A DNA stretch of 64,000 bases, from assembly GCA_963734845.1 (NCBI GenBank), contig CAVTIS010000017.1, positions 186,001-250,000 on the forward strand, in the 5' to 3' direction. The DNA is from JAKAVN01 sp963734845 (GTDB taxonomy: Bacteria; Desulfobacterota; Binatia; Binatales; Binataceae). The translations under genes were made by a program, and so were the position numbers. Positions 34,107-43,499 of the stretch are shown here, piece after piece. The notes under the pieces were generated by a model that was given only the letters and a program-made list of their open reading frames with translations, was not told the origin of the DNA and did not search any database. Position 1 is the first letter of the stretch, and each line of letters begins with the position of its first letter.

Positions 34107-34523
34107 CTATTTCATCTCCTCCGGAGTGTAGTTGTGGCGGCAGAAGTTGCAGTCGCCGATCACTCTTACCGCGACGCACGACGCCGTAATCATCGTGGCG
34201 TCGGCGCTGGGCGTGCTCTTCACGTCAATTAGTGCGTCGACCTGCGTGCCCCATTTGTCGATCGCCATCTGGCGCAGCTTGTCGTTGATGTGGGTGCTGT
34301 CGATGTTGTCCGCGGTGAGTGGTTCGGTGTAGCTGAGGTCGCCCAGCTTCTCGTGCGGATTACTCAGATCGCCGGTCGAGATCAGGATACGATCGCGGTC
34401 CACGGTGGCGTTGTAATAATGGATTTGCGCCTTCTTCTCCTGCTGCTGCTGGATGGCGGCCTGGCAGGCCGCCATCCACAACAGCGCGCTCACGATTGCA
34501 ACGGCGCGGGCGATACGACCCAT
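34107..34523 (-). CDS. Small lipoprotein of unknown function
   Basis: 138 aa. The signal peptide ends in the lipobox MAAC, so C20 is probably lipidated. The mature part has TQVDALIDVKSTPSADATMI and ASCVAVRVIG, which recall small bacterial lipoproteins of the YbjQ/DUF4156-like kind, and two further cysteines near the C terminus (DCNFC). It is 6 bp downstream of the LLM gene on the same strand and may be cotranscribed. A related-looking lipoprotein lies at 43.5 kb. Confidence 0.7.
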   Translation of the reverse strand: MGRIARAVAIVSALLWMAACQAAIQQQQEKKAQIHYYNATVDRDRILISTGDLSNPHEKLGDLSYTEPLTADNIDSTHINDKLRQMAIDKWGTQVDALIDVKSTPSADATMITASCVAVRVIGDCNFCRHNYTPEEMK

Positions 34524-34529
34524 GTGATG

Positions 34530-35600
34530 CTACTTCTTCTTGGTCTTCGATGCCGGCTTGCGCGACTTGCGGCGAAAGTGCGGAATCACGTCTTTGGCGA
34601 ACAGTTCCATGCTGCGGCGCACCTTGCGCGGATCCATCCCCGGCAGATCCATCGCCGCCACCAGGTGAGTGACGCGCGTGCGGCTGAAATAATCCTCCAG
34701 ACCGGCGATCGCTTCGTCCGGGGTGCCGATCAGCATCGATTCGCCGAACAGCGAGGCCGTCTCCGAATGGCGCAGCTTGCCGATCGGCGGCAGGTTGGAG
34801 CCGAAGGCCTGGTCGCCCGGCAGATCGTTGGCCTCGACGAACCACTTGCCGTAGCAGCTCATCATGTAGTGCGCGCCGGCTTCAGCGTCGTCCCAGGCCT
34901 TGTCGTGTTTCGAGGCGACGAAGACGGTTCTTAGCTGCGCGATACTGAAATCCTCCGGCTTGCGCCCGTGCTCGACCAGCGCCGCGTCATACATCTGCTG
35001 CTGGTCGGCGCCGCCGGTGCCCATGAAATGATAGCCGTTGCGGGCGGCCCGTCCGATCGATTTGGGCCCGCGGGCGGCGAGCCACAGCGGCGGATGCGGC
35101 TTCTGAACCGGGCCGGGAATCACCGTGACATTGGTCAGCTTGTTGAACCGCCCGTCCATCGTCACGTTGCGCTCGGTCCATACCCGGCGGATGACCTCGG
35201 TACCTTCCTCCAGGCGCGGTCCGCGTTCGTTGCGTGCGATGTTGAAGCCGACGAACTCCGGAACGCGGTAGCCCTGGCCCAAACCGAGGTCGAGGCGGCC
35301 GTTGGAAATGATGTCGACGGTGGCGGCGTCTTCGGCCACGCGGAGCGCGTTATGCAGCGGCAGCAGCAGGACGAAAGTGCCGATACGAATCTTCTTCGTG
35401 CGCGCGGCGATTGCGGCGGCGATCGGCAGCAGTGACGGCGCATAGCCGTCGTCGACGAAATGATGCTCGGTCAGCCAGACGGTGTCATAGCCGAGTTCTT
35501 CAGCTGCGACCGCAAGCTCAATTTCCTTGCGATAAAGCTCGGCGAAGGAAACCTTGGTTGGCGGCGGGTTGCGAAAGAACAGAGTGAATCCGAAATTCAC
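34530..35600 (-). CDS. LLM class flavin/F420 oxidoreductase
   Basis: 356 aa. Luciferase-family signatures: MNFGFTLFFRNPPPTK, DTVWLTEHHFVDDGYAPS, KIRIGTFVLLLPLHNALRVA, DIISNGRLDLGLGQGYRVPE, KPHPPLWLAARGPKSI. It ends in a Lys-rich tail (RRKSRKPASKTKKK), uncommon for the family. It is one of four LLM proteins in the window (also at 16.8, 41.8 and 51.2 kb), each of a different subfamily by sequence. It is near a muconolactone-isomerase-like gene and a CoA transferase on the same strand, which suggests ring or chain catabolism. Confidence 0.9.
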   Translation of the reverse strand: MNFGFTLFFRNPPPTKVSFAELYRKEIELAVAAEELGYDTVWLTEHHFVDDGYAPSLLPIAAAIAARTKKIRIGTFVLLLPLHNALRVAEDAATVDIISNGRLDLGLGQGYRVPEFVGFNIARNERGPRLEEGTEVIRRVWTERNVTMDGRFNKLTNVTVIPGPVQKPHPPLWLAARGPKSIGRAARNGYHFMGTGGADQQQMYDAALVEHGRKPEDFSIAQLRTVFVASKHDKAWDDAEAGAHYMMSCYGKWFVEANDLPGDQAFGSNLPPIGKLRHSETASLFGESMLIGTPDEAIAGLEDYFSRTRVTHLVAAMDLPGMDPRKVRRSMELFAKDVIPHFRRKSRKPASKTKKK

Positions 35601-35721
35601 GATTTCTCCTTATGTTTGCGGGTTGCTGTTGCGGCCGTCCGCCGGATAACACGGCCTCCGGCTTGGCGGCGGCGGGCACTGCACATGAGCGCCGCCGCCG
35701 CCCCGCCGGACGGTTCGCCGG

Positions 35722-36042
35722 TTAGCCCTTGGACAGTTCCTTGAGGTCCTCCGCCCAGTTCTCATACGGTCTGAGCGGCCAGACTTCGGTGTCGGATGCG
35801 ATGTGCGCATAGCCGAGCTTCCAGATCGGCAACGCGTGAATCGCGTGGTCGAGATCGTCGGCGCTCGGCACGTCGATAACGGCGAGGATTATCGGTCTGC
35901 CGGCGACCTTCCAGATTCCCTTGATCGCGCCGCCCTTGACTGCGGCTAACGCCGCCTCGGACTCCTGGCGCCACACGCTGTAGAACTCTTTATTGGACAC
36001 ATTGGCGGGCTTGGCGATGTTCGCCTTTAGCATGAAAAGCAT
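35722..36042 (-). CDS. Muconolactone isomerase-like (MIase) small protein
   Basis: 106 aa, with AGGAGG 8 bases upstream of ATG 36042. The ferredoxin-like MIase pattern is MLFMLKANIAKPANVSNKEF, then AIKGIWKVAGRPIILAVIDV, PSADDLDHAIHALPIWK, and it ends with EVWPLRPYENWAED. True CatC enzymes isomerise muconolactone in beta-ketoadipate degradation; many homologues in oxygenase loci have unknown roles. Position between a CoA transferase and an LLM gene is compatible with aromatic catabolism but does not prove it. Confidence 0.82.
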   Translation of the reverse strand: MLFMLKANIAKPANVSNKEFYSVWRQESEAALAAVKGGAIKGIWKVAGRPIILAVIDVPSADDLDHAIHALPIWKLGYAHIASDTEVWPLRPYENWAEDLKELSKG

Positions 36043-36124
36043 GATCCGAGCCTCCTGGATGGTTATGCGAGCCCCAGATTAGTAGCGCGAAACGTGCCTT
36101 GCCGGAAGCCTCGGAGCATCGCGT

Positions 36125-37351
36125 TCAGCATTTTCCGCTCTGCAGCACACCGCTTTGCTCGAGGCTGGCGATACGCTCGGGGCTATAGCCGAGGTAGCTC
36201 TCCAGGACCTCGCGGTTATGCTGGCCGAGCGTGGGCGCGGTGAGCGGCAAGAAGCCAGGGAAGGCGGAGAAGCGCAGCGGAAAGCCGGGAGCGTCGAACT
36301 CGCCGAAAATCGGGTCGCTGATTTTGCGCACCGTCTGGCGTGCGCGCAGATGCGGATGGTTTACGGCTTGGTCGATCGACAACACCGGGGCGACCGGGAT
36401 GCGCGCCTTGTGCAGCGCGTCCATCGCGGCCGTGTCGCTCGCGGTGCTGGCCAGCCAGCCTTCGATCGCGCTCACGACCTCGTCGCGATGCTCCAGGCGC
36501 AGCGCGTTGGTGTTGTAGCGCGGATCGTTGGTGAGCTTGGGCCGGCCCATCGTCTTGCACAGCGCGGCCCATTGATGGTCCAGGAATGCCATGATGATGA
36601 GATAGCCTTCCTTGCTGCGAAAAACGCCGGTCGGACAAATCTGCGGATGATGCACGCCGGAGCGTTTGGGGTTGGTGGCGCCGTTGCTCGCGCTGTAAAT
36701 CTGGACGTTCATCTCCTGGCAGTGGAAGTAGGCGTCGAGGATCGATATGTCGAGGTACTGGCCTTCGCCGGTGCGCTCGCGATGCAGCAGGGCGGCGACC
36801 ACCGCGCCCATCGCGTGCGCGCCGGTCGAAACGTCACCCAGACCGAGCATCGGGATCGACGGCGGCCCGTTCGGATCGCCAATCATGTAGGTCACTGCGG
36901 CGTAGGCCTGCGCGATGTAGTCGTAGCCGGGCTCGGCCGAGAGCGGCCCGGTCTGCCCGAAGGCCGAGACCGAGCACATGACGATTCGTGGATTGAGCGC
37001 GCGCACCGAATCGTAATCGAAGCCCATCCGCTTGATCACGCCCGGCGCATAATTCTCAACCACAACATCAACTTTCCCGACGAGCTCGGCGACGATCGCA
37101 TGACCCTCGGGCTTCTTCACGTCTACGCAGAGACTCTTCTTGCCCCGATTCTGCTGGATGTAGTACGCGCTGCGGCCCTCGCGCAGATAGGGAAACCCGC
37201 GCGAAAAATCGCCCGCCGGCGCCAGTTCCACCTTGATGATCTCGGCGCCCATCTCGGCCATCAGCCGCGTCACCGTCGGTCCTGCCAATACCTGGGTGAA
37301 GTCGAGCACCTTGTAGCCGTCGAGCACGTGACGCAAGCCCTTGGTCGCCAT
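36125..37351 (-). CDS. CaiB/BaiF family CoA transferase
   Basis: 408 aa from ATG 37351 (AAGGAAGGAC upstream); the longer frame adds a non-family N terminus. Class III CoA transferase signatures are YKVLDFTQVLAGPTVTRLMA, GAEIIKVELAPAGDFSRGFP, SLCVDVKKPEGHAIVAEL, VVENYAPGVIKRMGFDYD and SAFGQTGPLSAEPGYDYIAQ, where the D of PGYD is the expected catalytic aspartate. It differs clearly from the 2.1-3.2 kb paralogue. Substrate unknown. Confidence 0.92.
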   Translation of the reverse strand: MATKGLRHVLDGYKVLDFTQVLAGPTVTRLMAEMGAEIIKVELAPAGDFSRGFPYLREGRSAYYIQQNRGKKSLCVDVKKPEGHAIVAELVGKVDVVVENYAPGVIKRMGFDYDSVRALNPRIVMCSVSAFGQTGPLSAEPGYDYIAQAYAAVTYMIGDPNGPPSIPMLGLGDVSTGAHAMGAVVAALLHRERTGEGQYLDISILDAYFHCQEMNVQIYSASNGATNPKRSGVHHPQICPTGVFRSKEGYLIIMAFLDHQWAALCKTMGRPKLTNDPRYNTNALRLEHRDEVVSAIEGWLASTASDTAAMDALHKARIPVAPVLSIDQAVNHPHLRARQTVRKISDPIFGEFDAPGFPLRFSAFPGFLPLTAPTLGQHNREVLESYLGYSPERIASLEQSGVLQSGKC

Positions 37352-37633
37352 CTGCTTTGTCCTTCCTTGGTGTTTGCCGTTATCGCGTGATGGAGCGTTG
37401 CTCAACGCCGCCCGAGTAACCAGGCCCGGCTGGTCGCCGCCGGCGACTGGGCTGACGAGGGAGAGGCTCTCCTGGTCCCTCCTATGGAAACCCAAGCCAC
37501 CCTATTCTAGCCCATGCATATCTGACGAGCTATAATTTCTGCTCTGTGACACATTTTCACTTTATTTTTTGACAAAAGACGTTTATCGTGTTTAACCGAA
37601 TTTCGCTTTTTTTGAAATGAATCGAGGAAACGT

Positions 37634-39385
37634 ATGAATCAAAGTGGAAACGGACAATCTCTCCTGAATCTCTCGCGCTTGACCTCATTGCTTGGCTTCT
37701 TGTTGGCGTTTGGGGCAACGCAACCGATGGTCGCCAGCGCAGCCAATATCACCGTGACGAATCCAACGGACATTCCCATTGCCTTCACTTGCAATCTTCG
37801 CCAGGCCATTGTCGCGCATGACGAAAAAAAGCAGCCATTCCCATCGAATTGCACGGCTGGCGATGGCAACGACACCATAACAATTGGGAGATTTCCGGGA
37901 AATCGGATCATTGACCTCGGCTCTCCCCTGCGCGCGATCGAGAACGGTACCGTCACCATAAAGCCGAGTGAGTCGCGCAGCGTCTGCGTTTCGCTCCGGC
38001 AATCTGCCTACATGAGGGTGAACCAGGGTGCGACGCTCAACCTTGAAGGAATAGGGATTGTGGTCAACGGCGCCGAGTTCCTTAGTCCCATCGATAATGA
38101 CGGTGGCACACTGAATATCTTTCCTCACGCCGGCACTATGCAGTGCGAGTTTTCCAACCAGCATGGAAGAGACCGCAAACCATCCGTCGGTGGCGTTCTT
38201 AACAACCGAAACGGCGGCAGCGCAACGATAGACGCAAACTTCATAAACAGCTCGGCCGGTGACAGAGGCGGCGCGATACTCGTAGACAGCGGCACTGTCA
38301 CAATCAAACGCGGCGACGTCAACAATAATAACGCGGCCAATGGTGGCGCGATCTTTGTCAACAGCGGCGCGACACTGAAAATTACGTCGAGCAATTTTTC
38401 GATAAACAACAACCGCGCCAGCGGCGCGGGCGGTGCGATTTACAGCGACGGCGGCAACGTCACCATCCGGCGAGACCCCAGACAGACACTGGGAAATGTC
38501 AGTATTGCATCGAATTCAGCGGGTAACGGCGGCGCAATCTTCGCCAAGGGCCAACAGTTGAGCATCGATGGTGTCGAGATCAATAACAATTCCTCGAACG
38601 GCAGCGGCGGAGCTGTCGCCGTGTCGAACATCAAGCCACCGAACCCGGCTTCGATCACTCGCACGTATTTCCACGACAACTCGTCCAACATGAATGGCGG
38701 CGCAGTTTACATTGTCGACTTTTCGACGCTCAATCTTTCGGCCAGCACCTTCAGACGCGACCGAGCCGCTGGTCTGGGCGGCGGCGTCTATGTGGATATT
38801 CTTAGCACCTTGAACGTCCTGAATAGTACGTTCATCGGCGGCGCGCATCGCGAAGGCATAGTAGTTTCCTCGGGTTTGGCCAACGTGGTTTTCTCGACCA
38901 TCCTCGCGGCCGACCTGGGAACCGGATCGACGCCGAATCTGAATCTGAGCAACAGCATCTTACGCGAGGTGACGTGTGCGTCCAGCGTGCTGGACGAAGG
39001 GCTCAATCTGCAATTTCAAAGCACTTCGTGCCCCGGCAGTATCCCAACGATGAATCCCGATCTGGATCCTCGGTTGCTCCAGAACAACGGAGGCCCGACG
39101 CCGACGGTGGCATTGCTCCCGGGCAGTCCCGCCATCAACGCCATTGCGATTGGCGATTGCGTGGATCAAAACAACAGCCCGGTTAAGACCGATCAGCGCG
39201 GTTTCGGCCGGCCCGCCGGCTCCGCCTGTGACATGGGGGCGTTCGAGCTGGGCGCGACGCAAGCCCCGGGCTGGGGAATCGGCGGCTTAGAGCCCGGCGC
39301 GCCGTGTGGCCAGGGGTTTTTCGGCAGTGACAGAACGATTTTGCCGAGGTCCAGAGCCTGCTTCCAAACTTCCGATCAGTTTTAG
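37634..39385 (+). CDS. Secreted right-handed beta-helix protein, choice-of-anchor Q type (copy 1)
   Basis: 583 aa. Signal peptide (about 1-36), then a CSLREA-like opening (FTCNLRQAIVAHDEKKQPFP, GDGNDTITI), then repeated beta-helix turns rich in GGAI(F/Y/L)V-S-G-T and NNN-type motifs, typical of polymorphic outer-membrane and pectate-lyase-like folds. The C terminus holds the choice-of-anchor Q signature: RLLQNNGGPTPTVALLPGSP, DQRGFGRPAGSACDMGAFELG. A further tail (WGIGGLEPGAPCGQGF and onward) follows. It is a close tandem paralogue of the next gene. Probably cell-surface or secreted. Confidence 0.88.
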   Translation: MNQSGNGQSLLNLSRLTSLLGFLLAFGATQPMVASAANITVTNPTDIPIAFTCNLRQAIVAHDEKKQPFPSNCTAGDGNDTITIGRFPGNRIIDLGSPLRAIENGTVTIKPSESRSVCVSLRQSAYMRVNQGATLNLEGIGIVVNGAEFLSPIDNDGGTLNIFPHAGTMQCEFSNQHGRDRKPSVGGVLNNRNGGSATIDANFINSSAGDRGGAILVDSGTVTIKRGDVNNNNAANGGAIFVNSGATLKITSSNFSINNNRASGAGGAIYSDGGNVTIRRDPRQTLGNVSIASNSAGNGGAIFAKGQQLSIDGVEINNNSSNGSGGAVAVSNIKPPNPASITRTYFHDNSSNMNGGAVYIVDFSTLNLSASTFRRDRAAGLGGGVYVDILSTLNVLNSTFIGGAHREGIVVSSGLANVVFSTILAADLGTGSTPNLNLSNSILREVTCASSVLDEGLNLQFQSTSCPGSIPTMNPDLDPRLLQNNGGPTPTVALLPGSPAINAIAIGDCVDQNNSPVKTDQRGFGRPAGSACDMGAFELGATQAPGWGIGGLEPGAPCGQGFFGSDRTILPRSRACFQTSDQF

Positions 39386-39449
39386 AATCAAAGTTGCGTG
39401 ACAATGAGGAGAGCAGCTGCAAATCGGGCAGCCTTTCGGTCCGTTGGGC

Positions 39450-39468
39450 CGCCCTCCTGGGCGTTTTT
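39450..39468 (+). terminator. Terminator between the two beta-helix genes
   Basis: A CGCCC-tcct-GGGCG hairpin with five following T residues (39450-39468) is nested within a GGTCCG/CGGACC outer stem (39438-39474). It lies upstream of the proposed start of copy 2, so the two paralogues are probably transcribed separately. Confidence 0.65.
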
Positions 39469-39538
39469 CGGACCCAGAGGCGTTTTTTATTTGTCAAGCT
39501 CATTAAGAAGAGCGCGGGTTGGAGGGTATTACAAATCC

Positions 39539-41338
39539 ATGAAACTGCCGTCGACCTTCTCGCTTCCTAATCTCGCCCTATCGGTAACGTTCTTGCTCAT
39601 TTCCGCCGTGAGTCGACCCTGTGTCGCAAATGCGACCTCCATTAACGTGAATAATGCGTCGGACGTAGCGGTCCCGGGTCTGTGCAATCTGCGCCAGGCA
39701 ATCGTGTCGCACAACGAGAAGGCCTATGTCTTCCTATCAAGTTGTGCCGTGGGAGACGGCGATGACACCATCTACCTGAACATCGTCGGGGATACGATTG
39801 ATCTGGGTTCGCCGCTAAATCCGATCGAAAGCGGCAGGTTACTGATGATTCCGGGAGCGGCTCACAGGGGATGCCTCAACTTGCGACAGGCGGCGTACAT
39901 AACGGTCAGAAAGGGGGCGACGCTGAACCTCGCTAGTATCAGCATAGTCGTTAATGGCGCCGAACCCCGAAGTATCATTGACAACGATGGTGGCACCCTG
40001 GGTATCAGCCACGGCAACCATGCCTGTGTTTTTTCCAACCAGTCGGGAAAAGTCCGCAAGACCTCGCTCGGCGGCGTTCTGCACAATCGAAACGGCGGCT
40101 TCGCCAGAATAGATGCGAACTTTGAAAACAACTCCGCAGGCGACAAGGGTGGCGCAATCTATGTTGACAGCGGCACCGTCCAAATCGGGCAAGCGTCGAT
40201 TTTTGGCAGCACCAGTTCCTTGAAGGGCAACAGTTCCAACCAGGGCGGTGCGATTTATGTCAACACCGGCACCCTCAGTATCGAGGGCGGAACCTCGTTC
40301 AATGGCAACAGTTCGAACCAGGGCGGCGCGATCTATGTCAACAGCGGCACTGTCACAATCGTGGGCGGCGAGTTCAGTGGGATCACCACGTTCGAACACA
40401 ACAGTTCAAACCAGGGCGGCGCGATTTATGTCAACTCTGGAGCGACGCTCAACGTCGCTTCGAACGATTTCGCTTTTGTGAGCAATCGAGCTGATGGTGG
40501 TGGCGGAGGGATCTACAGCAACGGCGGCAATGTAACAGTGATGCCCACGCCGCCGTTGCGGAGTGCATCGATCCGTTTCAATAGCTCAGTCACAGGCGCG
40601 GCGATCTACGCCGCAGGTGGACAACTGAGCGTCGATAGGGCCGAGATTAATAACAATCGCTCCAGTGGCAGTGGCGGAGCCATTGTCGTGTCAGACATCA
40701 AGCCACCGACTCCGGCGTTGATCACTCGCTCATATTTCCACGACAACTCGGCCGGCGTAAACGGTGGGGCGCTGTATGCCCTCGACGGTTCGACTCTCAA
40801 TCTTTCGGCCAGCACTTTTACCCGCGATCGCGCCTCCGGGCTGGGCGGGGGTGTCTACGTCGACACTCTTAGCAACTTGAATGTCCTGAATAGTACCTTT
40901 CTTGGCGGCGTAAATCGCGAAGGCATTGTAGTTGCCTCTGGCTTGGGCAACGTGGTCTTTTCAACCATTGTTGGCGCCACCTTAGGTGTGGGATCGACGC
41001 CAACGACACATCTAAGCAATAGCATTTTGCGCGAGGTCACATGCGCGGCGATCGTGGACGAGGGGTTGAATCTGCAATTTCAGAGCACAGGCTGCCCCGT
41101 CAGTGTCCCCAGCACGAACCCCCTTCTAGATGGTCGATTTCTTGAGGACAATGGCGGTCCGACGCCCACGATCGCTTTGCTTCCCGGTAGTCCCGCAATC
41201 AATGCCATCGCCATTGGTGATTGCGTAGATCAGGACAACCAGCCGGTTAAGACCGACCAGCGCGGCTTCGGCCGTCCTGACCCGGCAGACCCAGGTCATT
41301 GCGATATCGGCGCGTACGAGTTCGGAACCATGCACTGA
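39539..41338 (+). CDS. Secreted right-handed beta-helix protein, choice-of-anchor Q type (copy 2)
   Basis: 599 aa from ATG 39539; upstream codons in frame run through the terminator hairpin and are not used. Signal peptide about 1-33. Organisation matches copy 1 (CNLRQAIVSHNEKAYVFLSS, GDGDDTIYL, then helix turns), but with extra near-identical rungs of NSSNQGGAIYVNSGTVTI type, which appear three to four times (about 220-305). The end is the anchor-Q signature RFLEDNGGPTPTIALLPGSP, DPGHCDIGAYEFG, stopping three residues later without the tail of copy 1. Function probably adhesion or surface structure. Confidence 0.88.
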   Translation: MKLPSTFSLPNLALSVTFLLISAVSRPCVANATSINVNNASDVAVPGLCNLRQAIVSHNEKAYVFLSSCAVGDGDDTIYLNIVGDTIDLGSPLNPIESGRLLMIPGAAHRGCLNLRQAAYITVRKGATLNLASISIVVNGAEPRSIIDNDGGTLGISHGNHACVFSNQSGKVRKTSLGGVLHNRNGGFARIDANFENNSAGDKGGAIYVDSGTVQIGQASIFGSTSSLKGNSSNQGGAIYVNTGTLSIEGGTSFNGNSSNQGGAIYVNSGTVTIVGGEFSGITTFEHNSSNQGGAIYVNSGATLNVASNDFAFVSNRADGGGGGIYSNGGNVTVMPTPPLRSASIRFNSSVTGAAIYAAGGQLSVDRAEINNNRSSGSGGAIVVSDIKPPTPALITRSYFHDNSAGVNGGALYALDGSTLNLSASTFTRDRASGLGGGVYVDTLSNLNVLNSTFLGGVNREGIVVASGLGNVVFSTIVGATLGVGSTPTTHLSNSILREVTCAAIVDEGLNLQFQSTGCPVSVPSTNPLLDGRFLEDNGGPTPTIALLPGSPAINAIAIGDCVDQDNQPVKTDQRGFGRPDPADPGHCDIGAYEFGTMH

Positions 41339-41847
41339 ATCTCCGAGCAAGTCGGCCGGACAACCGTACGGGGCGCGCAAACTTTCGCAGCTCGCGTCGG
41401 GTTCGCGCGGTACAACCCCGACTCGTGGCTTGAAATCGGGGGATCAGTTCAATGCTTTCAATCCTCACTATACCGACAGCGGATCGCGGACCGAAACACG
41501 ACGCCCAAGGGTCGACAGTCGTTCGATCCGTTCGCAGGGGCGCCTCAGTGATTGCCTAACGCTTTGCGAGCTTTCAAGGTGGAATCAGGCTCCACTCCGC
41601 CGATGTCAAACCCGGGCACCGCTACGGCGCCGAATTCGAAGGCGCCAATATGTCCTTCTTGGTGTTTGCCGCGAGTCTGCGGAGTAGAGAGCCGCGTGGC
41701 AGAGGAGGGAACTCGGCTCCGCACGCGGGCATTTTAATTATGCGCCGCTTTAGCTAAAAGGCATGGATGGCTGGCGCGGCGTGTGTTTCACGAGGTTTCT
41801 CTTCGCGCTTCTATCCATAATTTGAACCGCGCCCCCGGGAGATTTTG
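41339..41847. other. Intergenic region holding the beta-helix remnant
   Basis: 509 bp between copy 2 and the next LLM gene. Apart from the minus-strand remnant at 41545-41700, I see no gene. A GGGAGA ribosome site lies just before 41848. Confidence 0.5.
41545..41700 (-). pseudogene. Inverted C-terminal remnant of a third anchor-Q beta-helix gene
   Basis: Read on the minus strand, 41655 to 41545 encodes GHIGAFEFGAVAVPGFDIGG followed by VEPDSTLKARKALGNH and a stop. This aligns with the C terminus of copy 1 (DMGAFELGATQAPGWGIGGL then EPG), including the tail after the GAFE(F/L)G motif: 13 of 23 positions are the same by my count. Upstream minus-strand sequence to about 41700 is in frame but no longer family-like, and no start or helix domain remains. 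It is a fragment in opposite orientation to the two intact paralogues. Confidence 0.65.
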
Positions 41848-42894
41848 ATGGCTTCGTTCGCATACATGCCCGACACTCACGGCGGCCCTTACGCCCAGCC
41901 CGAGCCCGATCCCGAACGCTCGGCGAACTTCGCGGCGCAGTTGCTCGAAGAGGCCGAGCAGGCCGAACGCTGCAACTTCGACGGCGTCTTCGTGCCCGAG
42001 CGCCACGCCCGCACCGAATGCATGTTCCCGAGCCCGCTGCCGCTGCTGGCGGCGATTGCGGCGCGCACCAGGCGCGTCCGTATCGGCACGGACATCCTGA
42101 TGCCGGCGCTGTACAATCCGGTGCATCTGGCGCAGGAGGCCGCACTTATCGACGTGCTCTCGCGCGGGCGGCTTATCCTGGGCGTCGGCGCGGGCTACCA
42201 CAAGGATTATTTCGCGCACTTCGGCGTCCCGATCAAACAGCGCGAGGGCCGCTTCGAGGAAACGATGGAAATCGTCGAAAAGGCGTGGACCACCGTCGGC
42301 CCCTTCGCTCATCACGGCAAGTACTTCAACTTCGACGCGATTCACGTCACGCCCAAACCCTACCAGCGGCCGCGCCCGCCGATCTGGATCGGCGCGTTCG
42401 GCCCTAAATCGATCGCCCGGGCCGGCCGCATGAGCGACGCCTGGTCGGCGGCGCCGTTTTTCGACCGTATCGAGAACATCAAGGCTCAGGTCTCGATTTA
42501 TCGCGACGCGGCCGCCAAGGCCGGCCGCAAGCCCAGCATCGCGCTATTTCGTGACGGATGGCTCGCGTCGAGCCGGGAAGAGGCCGAGCAGACCTTCGGA
42601 AAATTGTGGCTGGAAGAATGCAAGTTTTACTTTAGAAATGGGATGCTCGCGCCGACCGAGGATTTCGGCTCCGAAAGCGACTTCACGCTGGAGAAGATTC
42701 GCGGCCGGGGGCACGCAATTATCGGCACCAAAGATGACTGGCTCGAGGCGCTCGACCGGTGGAACACCATCATGGGCGGGATTGACTGGTACGTCCTGCG
42801 TATCCGGGTTCCGCTTGGCCCTTCGCCTCAGAAGGTGCTCGAATGTATCCAGCGCCTCGGTGAGGAAGTGCTGCCGCAGGCCCGCAAGGCCTGA
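41848..42894 (+). CDS. LLM class flavin/F420 oxidoreductase
   Basis: 348 aa from ATG 41848 (a TTG three bases earlier is in frame but less likely). Luciferase-fold signatures: FDGVFVPERHARTECMFPSP, RRVRIGTDILMPALYNPVHL, DVLSRGRLILGVGAGYHKDY, RPRPPIWIGAFGPKSIARAG. The catalytic and cofactor preference (FMN or F420) is not readable by eye. It is followed by two lipoprotein genes and has no obvious pathway neighbours. One of four LLM genes in the window. Confidence 0.9.
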   Translation: MASFAYMPDTHGGPYAQPEPDPERSANFAAQLLEEAEQAERCNFDGVFVPERHARTECMFPSPLPLLAAIAARTRRVRIGTDILMPALYNPVHLAQEAALIDVLSRGRLILGVGAGYHKDYFAHFGVPIKQREGRFEETMEIVEKAWTTVGPFAHHGKYFNFDAIHVTPKPYQRPRPPIWIGAFGPKSIARAGRMSDAWSAAPFFDRIENIKAQVSIYRDAAAKAGRKPSIALFRDGWLASSREEAEQTFGKLWLEECKFYFRNGMLAPTEDFGSESDFTLEKIRGRGHAIIGTKDDWLEALDRWNTIMGGIDWYVLRIRVPLGPSPQKVLECIQRLGEEVLPQARKA

Positions 42895-42941
42895 GCACGC
42901 CCCCTGCGGCCCGCGAACACGCCTGCGAGGTTCAAGGTTCA

Positions 42942-43484
42942 ATGCGTCGTATTGCCGGATTAGCAATTTTCCTGGCGTTTTCATTTTTCGTGGCGTTTTG
43001 TGGATGGTCATGCTCGAGCGGCGGCGGCGGTCAATCGGGCTCGATGGGTCTTTCCGGCGCAGGGTCCGGCGGCGGCGCAAGCTCCGGGGGCACTGCCGCG
43101 ACGCCCGATTCTCCCGATCCGCTGATGGACTTCACCGGGATTTGGAAGGGCAGGTCGGTGAGTTCGATGAACGCGGCCAGCGCGAAGATCACCTTCAGCG
43201 TCAAACGCGTGGGCAATCAGCTTAAGGGCGACTATCGATGCGCGGCGGGCAACGCGATATGCCGCAACAACCTGCAGCGCGGATGGCTCAGCGGCCAGGT
43301 AAACGCCCGCGGCTTTCGGGTCTCGATGGAAGATACGAGCTGGTGCATGTATTTTATGGATGACTTCTATCCGCCCAAGGCGGACGGCGAATATACCTGC
43401 TATATGAACGGCGGGATCGCCGACCAGGGAACGTTCAAACTAAAAGGGCCGCCTACCGACGAGGACGCACCGGCCAAGCCATAA
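42942..43484 (+). CDS. Lipoprotein with Gly/Ser-rich linker and cysteine-rich domain, unknown function
   Basis: 180 aa. The signal segment (LAIFLAFSFFVAFCGWSCSS) contains two candidate lipobox cysteines, C20 and C24. A low-complexity Gly/Ser linker (about 26-50) leads to a compact domain with FTGIWKGRSVSSMNAASAKI, VGNQLKGDYRCAAGNAICRN and several aromatic residues, a pattern like small beta-barrel lipocalin-type or META-like domains; no confident family. It lies 47 bp after the LLM gene and 15 bp before another lipoprotein gene. Confidence 0.65.
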   Translation: MRRIAGLAIFLAFSFFVAFCGWSCSSGGGGQSGSMGLSGAGSGGGASSGGTAATPDSPDPLMDFTGIWKGRSVSSMNAASAKITFSVKRVGNQLKGDYRCAAGNAICRNNLQRGWLSGQVNARGFRVSMEDTSWCMYFMDDFYPPKADGEYTCYMNGGIADQGTFKLKGPPTDEDAPAKP

Positions 43485-43499
43485 GCCAGTCGAGATATT

